DNA of 64,000 nt from Gammaproteobacteria bacterium (GTDB lineage: Bacteria > Pseudomonadota > Gammaproteobacteria > DSM-16500). Both the position numbers and the translations under genes were made by a program. Below, in pieces: positions 42,285-50,269 of the stretch. Position 1 is the first letter of the stretch. Every line of letters begins with the position of its first letter. The notes under the pieces are model-generated. The model had not been told where the DNA came from and searched no databases. It saw only the letters and a program-made list of their open reading frames with translations. The DNA is taken from assembly GCA_021324305.1 (NCBI GenBank), contig JAJPJI010000015.1:155759-219758 (forward strand), written 5' to 3'.

Positions 42285-42929
42285 ATGAAACTATCAAAAA
42301 TTGCGCGCACCTCGATCAAAGCTGTGGGAATTGCCTCCCTTACACTGGCGTTCTCGAATCCCGCCTCCGCACATATGCTTTCTCAAGCTGAACAAACCTT
42401 GTCGACATACACTCTTGACTGTGGTTATTGGTATGTTGGCGCGGATCTGGGTCTCTCTCATGTTCATGACAATGTCACGGATAACATTAATGTGACATCC
42501 ATGAATGAATATGGTCCCGGCTGGACAGCTTACGGCGGTTACCGATTTAACGCGTTATTTGGATGGGAACTGGGATTCATTGACTATTACAATTCCAGAG
42601 AAACCCATGTAAATTCTAGCGGCGGCAGCTATCAATATGCCAAGACGGAACATTTTGCCGCTTATACTGCGGGAACCCTCAGATATCCATTAGCCTACAA
42701 ATTTAATGCCTTGGGCAAACTTGGTGTTGCATATAGTTACGCCAAGAAGGAATTTGTTGCGGTCAACACTTTCAGCTCTGAAGCAGTCAGTCTCTTTGGC
42801 GGCCTGGGTGTGACTTACAGCGTGACCAAATCAACAGATCTGGTAGCTGAATGGTCTTTAGTGAGAGGTAACAATTACACTGGCAGCACAGAATTGTGGT
42901 CTCTTGGCGTCACCTTTGGCATTGTCTAA
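42285..42929 (+). CDS. Outer-membrane beta-barrel protein, OmpA/OmpW-like fold
   Basis: A 214-residue exported protein with a signal peptide (AVGIASLTLAFSNPASA). The mature part alternates aromatic and small residues in eight probable strands (YWYVGADLGLSHVHD, WTAYGGYRFNALFGWELGFI, AAYTAGTLRYPL, VSLFGGLGVTYSV) and ends with LWSLGVTFGIV, close to the C-terminal strand signal of outer-membrane proteins. An eight-strand barrel of the OmpA-membrane/OmpW type is likely. There is no peptidoglycan-binding domain. A strong hairpin follows the gene. Confidence 0.75.
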   Translation: MKLSKIARTSIKAVGIASLTLAFSNPASAHMLSQAEQTLSTYTLDCGYWYVGADLGLSHVHDNVTDNINVTSMNEYGPGWTAYGGYRFNALFGWELGFIDYYNSRETHVNSSGGSYQYAKTEHFAAYTAGTLRYPLAYKFNALGKLGVAYSYAKKEFVAVNTFSSEAVSLFGGLGVTYSVTKSTDLVAEWSLVRGNNYTGSTELWSLGVTFGIV

Positions 42930-42940
42930 TACCCGTCATA

Positions 42941-42973
42941 CTTCCTGGCAAAGCATAATGCTTTGCCAGGAAG
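42941..42973. terminator. Perfect 15-bp hairpin between convergent genes
   Basis: CTTCCTGGCAAAGCA pairs perfectly with TGCTTTGCCAGGAAG around a TAA loop. It lies between the beta-barrel gene and the convergent BON lipoprotein gene, so it can end both. There is no T-run on either side. Confidence 0.75.
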
Positions 42974-43015
42974 ACATCGCCGGAAATAAGCATATGATCG
43001 TTAAAATGAATATTC

Positions 43016-43609
43016 TCAGGAAAGCTTCTTGGTAATTTTCATATACGAAAATAGTTTCACAACACTTAACACTCCCTCGGTATTGCTGGCCAAATCGACT
43101 GCAGCTGAAGCCTGCTCAGGAGGCAGGATACCCATCAAGTAAACTGTTCCATTTTCAGTGACCACTTTTATTTGCGAGGCATCCACATCTTCGGATGCGA
43201 TTAATTTTGCTTTCACTTTTGATGTAATCCATGCATCACTAATTCGCGTCAGCGTAGAAGAGGGACTCTGGATGGCGATCAGATTATAGATATCCCTGGC
43301 ATCTGTGGCTTGCCTGACAATTTTTTCTGCCTTGTCTTTCTGCCAGGCTTCGGGCGTCTGCCCTGCAAGCAGTATCTCACCATTGTAAGTTGCAATGGAA
43401 ATATTCGCATTTTTGAACTTGTCTGTCTTCATATACAACGCCTTGTAAGCCTGCATCGTTGTATATTGATCATTGATATTTTTTTCAATGCTATGCCGAT
43501 TATAAACCGCTTGTGCGCCAGAGGTTGCAACATTGAGACAACCCTGCAACAAACAGGGAGACAGTGCAAGCAAGGCTGCGCATACTATCTTTCTGAATCC
43601 ATGATTCAT
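43016..43609 (-). CDS. Dual-BON-domain lipoprotein, DolP/OsmY-like
   Basis: A 197-residue outer-membrane lipoprotein. The signal peptide ends at the lipobox LLQGC (Cys24). Two BON domains follow: about 50-115 (NANISIATYNGEILLAGQTP, EAWQKDKAEKIVRQATDARD) and about 120-190 (SDAWITSKVKAKLIASEDVD, KVVTENGTVYLMGILPPEQA). Arrangement and length match DolP (YraP), which binds anionic phospholipid at the outer membrane and supports envelope integrity. It lies immediately downstream of a beta-barrel gene, 20 bp apart, forming an envelope pair. Confidence 0.85.
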   Translation of the reverse strand: MNHGFRKIVCAALLALSPCLLQGCLNVATSGAQAVYNRHSIEKNINDQYTTMQAYKALYMKTDKFKNANISIATYNGEILLAGQTPEAWQKDKAEKIVRQATDARDIYNLIAIQSPSSTLTRISDAWITSKVKAKLIASEDVDASQIKVVTENGTVYLMGILPPEQASAAVDLASNTEGVLSVVKLFSYMKITKKLS

Positions 43610-43629
43610 GACAGCTTCACCGATTCAGA

Positions 43630-44172
43630 CTAGAAAGATGATTCGAACCGGTAAATACCGCTTAGCATAAAAGCGTCAGACCGCAGATTTCCTGCAGAGG
43701 AGACCGAGCTATATCTTGTATAAATATATTCGCCACGCACGCTCCAGCATTCTGCAACTTTACTTTCCACACCCAGGCCTAGCTGTGTACCGCCTTTTGT
43801 TGTTTCCAGCTCCTGAAATTTTGTTGAGACAAAGCCAAAACGGATAAACGCCATCAGCATATCATCGAGATTAACGCCAGGAATAATACTCACACCATAG
43901 GTATATTTTGTTTTAAGACTTTGACCATTCTTTGGTTCGTTATTGACGTCGATAGATTTAGGACCGCCAAACAGCTCACCGCCAACATACAGCCAATCAC
44001 GCACCCAGTCTCCATATCCACCAAATACAATCGGATAAATACCTGAATAGCGAACATGACCTGCACGAAAATCATCATATTCAAACGCCGGTCCTGCATA
44101 GAATGCGCCCGCATACGCAGTGGACAAACTTGTTACGAAAATTGCAGTTATGGCTAATATTTTTTTGAACAT
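43630..44172 (-). CDS. Outer-membrane beta-barrel protein, unknown role
   Basis: A 180-residue exported protein. Signal peptide ILAITAIFVTSLSTAYA. The mature chain alternates in eight probable amphipathic strands (AFYAGPAFEYDDF, YPIVFGGYGDWVRDWLYVGG, YTYGVSIIPGV, FIRFGFVSTKF, WSVRGEYIYTRY) and ends FMLSGIYRFESSF with a terminal Phe, the signal for BAM assembly. Probably a small outer-membrane barrel. It is followed 20 bp later by the BON lipoprotein, so the two are likely one transcript. Confidence 0.72.
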   Translation of the reverse strand: MFKKILAITAIFVTSLSTAYAGAFYAGPAFEYDDFRAGHVRYSGIYPIVFGGYGDWVRDWLYVGGELFGGPKSIDVNNEPKNGQSLKTKYTYGVSIIPGVNLDDMLMAFIRFGFVSTKFQELETTKGGTQLGLGVESKVAECWSVRGEYIYTRYSSVSSAGNLRSDAFMLSGIYRFESSF

Positions 44173-44354
44173 GGCATATCCTTATGTAATCGATGTTTAT
44201 AGACGTATTTTTCACATTAGAAAAAATACTGCAATAAGATATCATGAAATTTATTAACAAACTCCAGTCGAAACCTGGTTTAAAATGAATACCATACACC
44301 GCCAATCGATATTGATAAACATGTGAGGATAACAATCTACATCCAGGAGGGATC

Positions 44355-46037
44355 ATGCGGCCACTCAAAATCTTTCTTAGTCTTGCAGTCATGGTGAATA
44401 TGTCCAGTCTGCATGCTGAAAATCCGGCACCGAGTACCGCTCAACACGCCATGGTTGTTACCGAGCAGCGCATTGCTTCCCGGATTGGCATAGATATTCT
44501 GAAAGCAGGCGGGAACGCCATCGATGCCGCCGTTGCTGTCGGCTATGCCCTCGCCGTAGTCAATCCCTGCTGCGGAAACATAGGCGGCGGCGGCTTTATG
44601 ACTATTCATTTTGCCAATGGAAAAAATGTCTTCCTGAATTTTCGCGAAAAAGCGCCGCTCAAGGCGGGCAAAAACATGTTTCTGGACAAGAATGGCAATG
44701 TCATCAAAGATGCCACCACCAAAGGCTACCTGGCCGTCGCTGTTCCTGGCACCGTCATGGGACTGGATACCGCACTTGCACGCTTCGGTACAATGACTCG
44801 CAAACAAGTCATGGCGCCAGCCATACAATTGGCAGAACACGGATATATTGTCACACCATTCGATGCCAAATGGTTTTCTGTCTATGCGCACGATTTCCGT
44901 CAACAACCCAATGTAGCGGCAATTTTTTTGAAAAACGGTTCCCCCTATCAGGCGGGAGAACGACTCATTCAGACAGACCTGGCGAACTCGCTGAAATTGA
45001 TCGCTGAAAACGGTCCGGATGCATTCTATAAAGGTTATATTGCCAGGCAAATTGTTCAGTCCAGCCAGGCCAACGGCGGCATCCTGACGTTAAAAGACTT
45101 CGCGCAATACAGCGTTGAATTATTATCGCCATTGAGCTGCCGTTATCGCGGATACACTATCATTTCTTCGCCGCCGCCAAGCTCTGGCGGAACAACGTTA
45201 TGCGAGATGTTGAATATCCTTGAAAATTTCCCTCTGTCAGGATCAGCGTATCATTCGGCACAAAGCATCCATGACATTGTTGAAGCCATGCGTTATGGAT
45301 TTAGTGATCGCAACACCAAACTTGGCGATCCTGACTTTGTTAAAAATCCGGTTGAGCTGCTGATTTCAAAAACATACGCAGCCGCAATCAGTGAGAAAAT
45401 CAAGACAAACAAATCCATCAAATCAGCGCCTGAAAATATCAGGCTGCATGAGCAGACTGACACGACTCATTATTCAGTCATTGACAGTCATGGCAACGCT
45501 GTCTCAGTTACCTATACCATTAATGGATTCTTTGGTTCGAAAGTGATCGCGGATCACACTGGGTTCTTTCTGAATGACGAGATGGACGATTTTGCCGCAA
45601 AACCAGGTTCCGTCAATAACTTCAATCTCATGCAATCAGATCCTAACTCCATTGCTCCCGGCAAACGCCCGTTAAGCTCCATGACTCCCACCATTGTACT
45701 AAAAGATGGTCGTGTTTATATGATACTAGGCAGCCCGGGTGGACCACGAATTATTACCGCGGTGTTGCTCACACTGCTCAATGTGATTGACTATGGCATG
45801 AATATCAAACAGGCTGCCGACGCGCCACGCTTTCATTACCAAGGCATTCCCGATGCCATTGATGCAGAACCAGCAGTCTTTTCACCCGACCTGGCAAACA
45901 AACTGATGGCAATGGGATACCATATCACTCCACAGAATACCTGGGCGGCAATTGAAGCCATTGTCGTTTCCCCCAGCGGCACACTGCAAGGAGCGAATGA
46001 TTACCGGCGTCCAGATGGCGCCGCATTAGGGTATTAA
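44355..46037 (+). CDS. ggt: Gamma-glutamyltransferase
   Basis: A 560-residue periplasmic enzyme that splits glutathione or transfers its gamma-glutamyl group. Signal peptide FLSLAVMVNMSSLHA, then AMVVTEQRIASRIGIDILKA and GGNAIDAAVAVGYALAVVNP at the usual places, and GGGGFMTIHF. The processing site is TTHYSVIDSHGNAVSVTY, where a Thr becomes the nucleophile at the start of the small subunit; LSSMTPTIVLKDGRVYMILG and GSPGGPRIITAVL complete the site. Length is normal. GGAGGG precedes the ATG. It may supply cysteine by breaking host glutathione, useful for a cysteine-dependent intracellular bacterium. Confidence 0.93.
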   Translation: MRPLKIFLSLAVMVNMSSLHAENPAPSTAQHAMVVTEQRIASRIGIDILKAGGNAIDAAVAVGYALAVVNPCCGNIGGGGFMTIHFANGKNVFLNFREKAPLKAGKNMFLDKNGNVIKDATTKGYLAVAVPGTVMGLDTALARFGTMTRKQVMAPAIQLAEHGYIVTPFDAKWFSVYAHDFRQQPNVAAIFLKNGSPYQAGERLIQTDLANSLKLIAENGPDAFYKGYIARQIVQSSQANGGILTLKDFAQYSVELLSPLSCRYRGYTIISSPPPSSGGTTLCEMLNILENFPLSGSAYHSAQSIHDIVEAMRYGFSDRNTKLGDPDFVKNPVELLISKTYAAAISEKIKTNKSIKSAPENIRLHEQTDTTHYSVIDSHGNAVSVTYTINGFFGSKVIADHTGFFLNDEMDDFAAKPGSVNNFNLMQSDPNSIAPGKRPLSSMTPTIVLKDGRVYMILGSPGGPRIITAVLLTLLNVIDYGMNIKQAADAPRFHYQGIPDAIDAEPAVFSPDLANKLMAMGYHITPQNTWAAIEAIVVSPSGTLQGANDYRRPDGAALGY

Positions 46038-46079
46038 ATAAACCACACAATTCAATTTAATCCCGGCCACGCTGCTCGA

Positions 46080-46123
46080 ATTAACTAAATCCTTAGTTGA
46101 CACCAACTAAGGATTTAGTTAAT
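46080..46123. promoter_or_regulatory. Twin BlaI-type operators forming a 20-bp inverted repeat
   Basis: Two 16-bp dyads of the form AACTAA-N4-TTAGTT: AACTAAATCCTTAGTT at 46083-46098 and AACTAAGGATTTAGTT at 46105-46120, 22 bp centre to centre, about two helical turns. Together they form a perfect inverted repeat of 20 bp per arm with loop ACAC. They lie 31 bp upstream of the BlaI-type repressor start, fitting dimer binding and autoregulation. As RNA the region could also fold as a long hairpin ending the ggt transcript. Confidence 0.75.
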
Positions 46124-46153
46124 GTGCCTGATTATCACACAAGGAGTCAGATC

Positions 46154-46540
46154 ATGCCGGAGAAATATCAGCTCACGCCCGTTGAACATGAATTAATGGA
46201 AATATTATGGAAACTTGGCCAGGGAACCGTCCGCGATGTTATTGCCTGCCTTCCTCCAAACCGTCATCTCGCCTACACCTCTGTCTCGACAATATTAAGA
46301 ATATTGCAGCAAAAAAAAATTATTACCGCAGAAAAAATCGGCAAACAACACATCTATCTGCCAGTTCTCAGCAAAGAAAAATATGCCGCACATTCCCTCA
46401 ATACCATGGTGAAACATGTTTTTTCAGGAAATTCAGTCAATCTCGTCGCTTATCTTGTCAATCAGCAGGACTTGTCCCTGGAAGAAATTGACAGGATACA
46501 AAAACTTCTGGATTCCAGAAAAAAGGAACTTGCAGAATGA
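46154..46540 (+). CDS. BlaI/MecI-family transcriptional repressor
   Basis: A 128-residue winged-helix dimer repressor. LTPVEHELMEILWKLGQGTV then RDVIACLPPNRHLAYTSVST, ILRILQQKKIITAEKIGKQH and YLPVLSKEKYAAHSLNTM reproduce the BlaI order: helix-turn-helix, wing, cleavage/dimer region. The C-terminal helices end LEEIDRIQKLLDSRKKELAE. In the classical system, the membrane protease BlaR1 has the repressor cut when beta-lactam binds. ATG 46154 with AGGAG seven bases upstream is the start; the frame back to 46097 runs through the operator. It overlaps the M56 gene by 4 bp. Twin operators upstream indicate self-control. Confidence 0.9.
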   Translation: MPEKYQLTPVEHELMEILWKLGQGTVRDVIACLPPNRHLAYTSVSTILRILQQKKIITAEKIGKQHIYLPVLSKEKYAAHSLNTMVKHVFSGNSVNLVAYLVNQQDLSLEEIDRIQKLLDSRKKELAE

Positions 46541-48150
46541 GCAGTCACATTCTAAGCCTGCATTCCTACCTGAGCGTCAATGCAGCCATCATGGTCAGTT
46601 ATCTATTTGCGCGCTTTATATTGCACTTGCCATACATCAACGCGCAGATATCGCAACTGCATAAACTGAAATTTGCAAGATACTGTCTTGCCATATCACT
46701 GGCCTTGTTTTTATTCATGCCATATCTTGCGACACTGCATCCGATTCAAAAGGCAAACCTGGAATTCAGGCCGGTGTTTCATCACACATCGCATATACTT
46801 GCCCAATCAAAGGATGTCGTGTCAGAACAGTTATCCAGCACAGAAAACATGCCCGCAAAATTGCCGCTTAAAAAACTGATTGTATTTGTCTGGGCCGCCG
46901 GTTTGCTGCTGTTGACATTCAATTACATCAAAACAGTCTTGTTTCTCAGAGCATTTAAAAAGAAAACATTTTGCCAGCATAAAATTCACAATACATACAT
47001 TCTGTACACCGATGTCTCTACCGTGCCGTTTTGTTGGTCGTTTGCAGGAAGCAATTATATCGCAGTGCCTGCAGCTCTGCTGGAGCAGCAAGATGATAAA
47101 CGCCTCGCCATACGGCATGAATTACAACATATCAGACAGGGAGATACTTCTTGGCTGCACTTTATGCAGATCATCAGACTATTCTGCTTCTGGAATCCTT
47201 TTCTGAAATCATGGATGAAATGGCTTGGCGAATTGCAGGAATATGCATGCGATGAAGAAATCATTCTGCGCCGTAAAACCTCACCCTCTGCATACGCGCA
47301 ATGCCTGGTAAATGCGGCGCGTCATAACGCTGCATCGGAATTATTTTCAAATGGTGTCATTGCAATAAACGGTATTTCCAAATCATTACTTTACAGGAGA
47401 GTTAATATGCTATTCACTTACCGAACCAGAAAGAGAAGTCTCACATTAATTGCGGCCTATGCCATCGGGTTTTGTGCAATCAGCTCTGCGGCACTTGCCC
47501 TGAATGGAACATCCCATTCCAACCCCCTCACAACAAAGGATTTAACTGCTATAATTAAACACTCGGATTTGCAGGCATCATTTCATATCAAAGCCACGCC
47601 CGAAGTCGTTGCCGAAATAAACCGGATTCGCACAAATGCAAAGGAACGATCAATAATGAATGCGGCACTGGAAAGGATGAAACAGTATAAACCCGTCATT
47701 CAAGCCGGCTTGAGAAATGACGCCATGCCTGAAGATTTACTGGCACTGCCCTTGATCGAATCTGGATATCGCCCCCTCCCGGCAAGCGAAAACCGCGTCC
47801 AGGCGGCCGGCATCTGGCAAATTATTCCAGAGACCGCGACCAGTCTTGGCCTGGTGGTAAACAACAAGCGCGATGATCGTCTGAACACGGAATTGTCAAC
47901 AAAAGCCGCATTAAAATATCTGAACAGTCTCTACGCGCAATTTCATGACTGGAAACTGGCAGTCGTCGCTTATGAAATTGGCGAAAAGGAAACTGAGCAC
48001 CTGATCAATGAATCAGGTTCTCGTGATGCCTGGAAACTCGAACAGTCTTACAGATTGTCTGCAAATGACAAAAACGAGTTGAAGAAATACCTGGCGATGT
48101 TCGACGCATCTGTCATTATTATGCATAACCCTGAACTAATATCTGAGTAG
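46537..48150 (+). CDS. M56 (BlaR1-like) membrane metalloprotease fused to a lytic-transglycosylase domain
   Basis: A 537-residue membrane protein. Helices near residues 13-35, 48-66 and 112-135 lead to the M56 peptidase part: zinc motif HELQH (194-198), LGELQEYACDE with the probable third ligand Glu235, and a last helix at about 303-322 (LIAAYAIGFCAISSAAL). In BlaR1 a penicillin-binding sensor follows. Here residues 385-520 instead resemble a Slt/MltD-type lytic transglycosylase: LLALPLIESGYRPLP with catalytic Glu408 and AAGIWQIIPETATSLGL. The protein could sense murein strands or cut them and signal to the repressor encoded just upstream (ATGA overlap). mltB starts 5 bp after its stop. Confidence 0.85.
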   Translation: MSSHILSLHSYLSVNAAIMVSYLFARFILHLPYINAQISQLHKLKFARYCLAISLALFLFMPYLATLHPIQKANLEFRPVFHHTSHILAQSKDVVSEQLSSTENMPAKLPLKKLIVFVWAAGLLLLTFNYIKTVLFLRAFKKKTFCQHKIHNTYILYTDVSTVPFCWSFAGSNYIAVPAALLEQQDDKRLAIRHELQHIRQGDTSWLHFMQIIRLFCFWNPFLKSWMKWLGELQEYACDEEIILRRKTSPSAYAQCLVNAARHNAASELFSNGVIAINGISKSLLYRRVNMLFTYRTRKRSLTLIAAYAIGFCAISSAALALNGTSHSNPLTTKDLTAIIKHSDLQASFHIKATPEVVAEINRIRTNAKERSIMNAALERMKQYKPVIQAGLRNDAMPEDLLALPLIESGYRPLPASENRVQAAGIWQIIPETATSLGLVVNNKRDDRLNTELSTKAALKYLNSLYAQFHDWKLAVVAYEIGEKETEHLINESGSRDAWKLEQSYRLSANDKNELKKYLAMFDASVIIMHNPELISE

Positions 48151-48155
48151 TCCAT

Positions 48156-49208
48156 ATGAATGATAAAGCCATCTCATCAAGCGCCATTATTAAAGCTCCA
48201 CTTTCTGCATTGCGTGTGATGGCTTTATTGCTATGTTCATTTCTGCTGCTTGGATGCGCACACGCTGACTATAACGGACAGAAAAAAAATTTCACAAATA
48301 ACCCCGATGTAAAGTTGTTCATTCAACACATGGTGAATAAACATCATTTTAATAAACCTGAATTAATCGCATTATTCAAATCGGTTAAAATTCGTCCAAA
48401 AGTTATCCATAATGTAAAATTTCCATCTGAATTGAATCCATGGTACACTTACCGCACTTTATATTTAACACAAGCACGCATTAAAGAAGGCGTTGAGTTT
48501 TGGAATAAATATCAAGAAGCATTAGCAAAAGCAGAAAACATCTACGGCGTACCAGCAAATATCATCGTTGCTACTATCGGCATCGAATCAGAATACGGCC
48601 AATATACCGGCAAATATCCGGTCATAGACGCTTTGGTGAATCTTGCTTTTGGTGATACTTCACGAACAGCGTATTTTCGCCAGGAGCTTGAAGAATTTTT
48701 ATTGTTGACACGTGAACAGCATTTGAATCCTCTGAAGGTAATGGGCTCATATGCTGGCGCAATTGGACAACCCCAATTCATGCCCAGCAGTTACAGATAT
48801 TACGCCGTTAACTTCTCGGGAAATTCAACGATTGACCTGAGTCACGATGAAGTCGATGTCATTGGCAGCATCGCGAATTTTTATAACTTGCACGGCTGGA
48901 GAAATGACCATCCAGTCGCTATTCCTGATCTGATTGGAGGAGGTGAATTTAAAAAGAGCTTGACCAAATCTGACATCATTACCCTGTCTGATTTGATTGC
49001 TGCAGGAATGATCAAGGACAGCAGATTTTTAAATGATAAAAAAACCAGACTGGTTGTACTGCGAGGCAAATATGAAAATGAGTACTGGCTCACATTTCAT
49101 AATTTCAACGTTATCAAGCAGTATAACCCCAGTGATGTGTATGCAATGGCCGTCTATCAGCTTAGCTATTACATCACTGCCTCAAGAGGAGAACAAAATC
49201 ATGTTTAG
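48156..49208 (+). CDS. mltB: Membrane-bound lytic murein transglycosylase B
   Basis: A 350-residue lipoprotein that cleaves the MurNAc-GlcNAc bond of peptidoglycan. The signal ends at lipobox LLLGC (Cys34). The catalytic Glu144 is in ATIGIESEYGQYTGKYPV; SYAGAIGQPQFMPSSYRYYA and DVIGSIANFYNLHGW follow as in Slt35. Full family length. It begins 5 bp after the M56-transglycosylase stop, and rlpA overlaps its end by 8 bp, so it belongs to the BlaI-controlled transcript. Its placement under a BlaI-type repressor is unusual: such operons normally carry a beta-lactamase or PBP. Confidence 0.92.
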   Translation: MNDKAISSSAIIKAPLSALRVMALLLCSFLLLGCAHADYNGQKKNFTNNPDVKLFIQHMVNKHHFNKPELIALFKSVKIRPKVIHNVKFPSELNPWYTYRTLYLTQARIKEGVEFWNKYQEALAKAENIYGVPANIIVATIGIESEYGQYTGKYPVIDALVNLAFGDTSRTAYFRQELEEFLLLTREQHLNPLKVMGSYAGAIGQPQFMPSSYRYYAVNFSGNSTIDLSHDEVDVIGSIANFYNLHGWRNDHPVAIPDLIGGGEFKKSLTKSDIITLSDLIAAGMIKDSRFLNDKKTRLVVLRGKYENEYWLTFHNFNVIKQYNPSDVYAMAVYQLSYYITASRGEQNHV

Positions 49209-49680
49209 AAAAGTATGCATTGCTTTTTATGTTGGTATTTTTCTTTTATTAAATGGCTGCGTTGCTCATTACAACAAGGACGGGATCAATAATCAGACAA
49301 ATGCTGCGTTGTGCAAGGATAAAAGCGCATCCTGTTACAGACAGTACGGAAAACAGTATCAAGTCATGAGTGACAGCAAGAATTATACAGAGACAGGATT
49401 GGCTTCATGGTATGGATCCAGATTTAATAAAAAAAGAACATCCAGCGGCGAGCGCTTCAACATGTATCAAATGACTGCAGCGCATAAAACCTTGCCCTTG
49501 TCGACATACGTCCAGGTGACAAACCTGTCCAACGGCAAGCAAGTGATTGTCAAGGTAAACGACCGCGGTCCTTTCGTATCCAACCGCCTGATTGACTTGT
49601 CGTACGCGGCCGCCAAAAAACTGGGCATGGTAGGCAGAGGCACTGCACCGGTGGAAGTCAGGGCAATTGCCAAAGTTTAG
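49201..49680 (+). CDS. rlpA: RlpA-like septal lytic transglycosylase lipoprotein
   Basis: A 159-residue lipoprotein with lipobox LLNGC (Cys20). The double-psi beta-barrel is complete: GLASWYGSRFNKKRTSSGER, FNMYQMTAAHKTLPLSTYVQ, VTNLSNGKQVIVKVNDRGPF with the catalytic Asp, and LIDLSYAAAKKLGM. RlpA cleaves denuded glycan strands at the septum in Pseudomonas. The SPOR domain found in longer forms is missing, so septal targeting may differ. The true start is ATG 49201; the open frame back to 49033 lies inside mltB. Last gene of the BlaI-type operon, followed by a hairpin. Confidence 0.9.
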   Translation: MFRKVCIAFYVGIFLLLNGCVAHYNKDGINNQTNAALCKDKSASCYRQYGKQYQVMSDSKNYTETGLASWYGSRFNKKRTSSGERFNMYQMTAAHKTLPLSTYVQVTNLSNGKQVIVKVNDRGPFVSNRLIDLSYAAAKKLGMVGRGTAPVEVRAIAKV

Positions 49681-49687
49681 CCTTTAC

Positions 49688-49717
49688 GTGTCATGCCAGC
49701 CTTGACTGGCATGACAC
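49688..49717 (+). terminator. Terminator-like hairpin closing the BlaI-mltB-rlpA operon
   Basis: GTGTCATGCCAG pairs perfectly with CTGGCATGACAC around a 6-nt loop, 8 bp after the rlpA stop. It contains the GTCATGCC core seen in the REP-like elements of the window and may be one of them doing duty as a terminator. Confidence 0.7.
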
Positions 49718-49738
49718 ATGCAAATACCTTCACCGCCA

Positions 49739-50215
49739 TCAGTCTTTCTGTTTAATAGACAGGGTCAGTTTAAAATGACACACAGGCTCATCGCCAAATT
49801 TTGATGGAACAGTCCCGATAACATTCAGCTCCACATTCTGTCTTGCATTGGTCTGCCGCGCGTTCTCAATCGTCTTGGCGATCAGATTACCCTCGTTACA
49901 GGTGAAATACACATCACCTTCGCAGCGCTTCAGGAATTCCGCATGAAAATCCTTAAAGATAAACACATATCCGCCGCCCACTTTGCGAATCAAATGCATG
50001 GCCAATATCCCGGCAGCAAGATCACAGCCAACACACAAGGCACCAAAATACATGGAGTTGACATGATTTTTCGTGCGCCTTCTGAAGGGTATTTTCAAAA
50101 CAGCACGCGTGTCCGAAATTTCCAGCATTTTTGGCCGCGCCCAGAAAATCATGGGTATGTTAAAAAAGGTGTAAAGCCACAAAAGCAATGTTTCGCGCCA
50201 TAATATCTTGGACAT
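49739..50215 (-). CDS. DUF4442 hotdog-fold protein, possible thioesterase
   Basis: A 158-residue protein. ATG 50215 has AAGGA six bases upstream; the open frame to 50230 starts with TTG. A hydrophobic N-terminal helix (TLLLWLYTFFNIPMIFWA) is followed by a hotdog-like layout: IPFRRRTKNHVNSMYFGALC with the central helix GCDLAAGILAMHLI, then beta strands ending VCHFKLTLSIKQK. This order is that of DUF4442, related to acyl-CoA thioesterases. The catalytic residue is not obvious. It converges on the rlpA operon across the hairpin. Confidence 0.72.
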   Translation of the reverse strand: MSKILWRETLLLWLYTFFNIPMIFWARPKMLEISDTRAVLKIPFRRRTKNHVNSMYFGALCVGCDLAAGILAMHLIRKVGGGYVFIFKDFHAEFLKRCEGDVYFTCNEGNLIAKTIENARQTNARQNVELNVIGTVPSKFGDEPVCHFKLTLSIKQKD

Positions 50216-50269
50216 AACTATCCTTATCAAGCAATTGCACAGGTAAAGAGAGAATTATAATGATACAGA

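Noticed and set aside
44337..45050. 237-codon open frame antisense to ggt
   Set aside because: ggt is unambiguous over the same bases, so this long frame is a codon-bias shadow.
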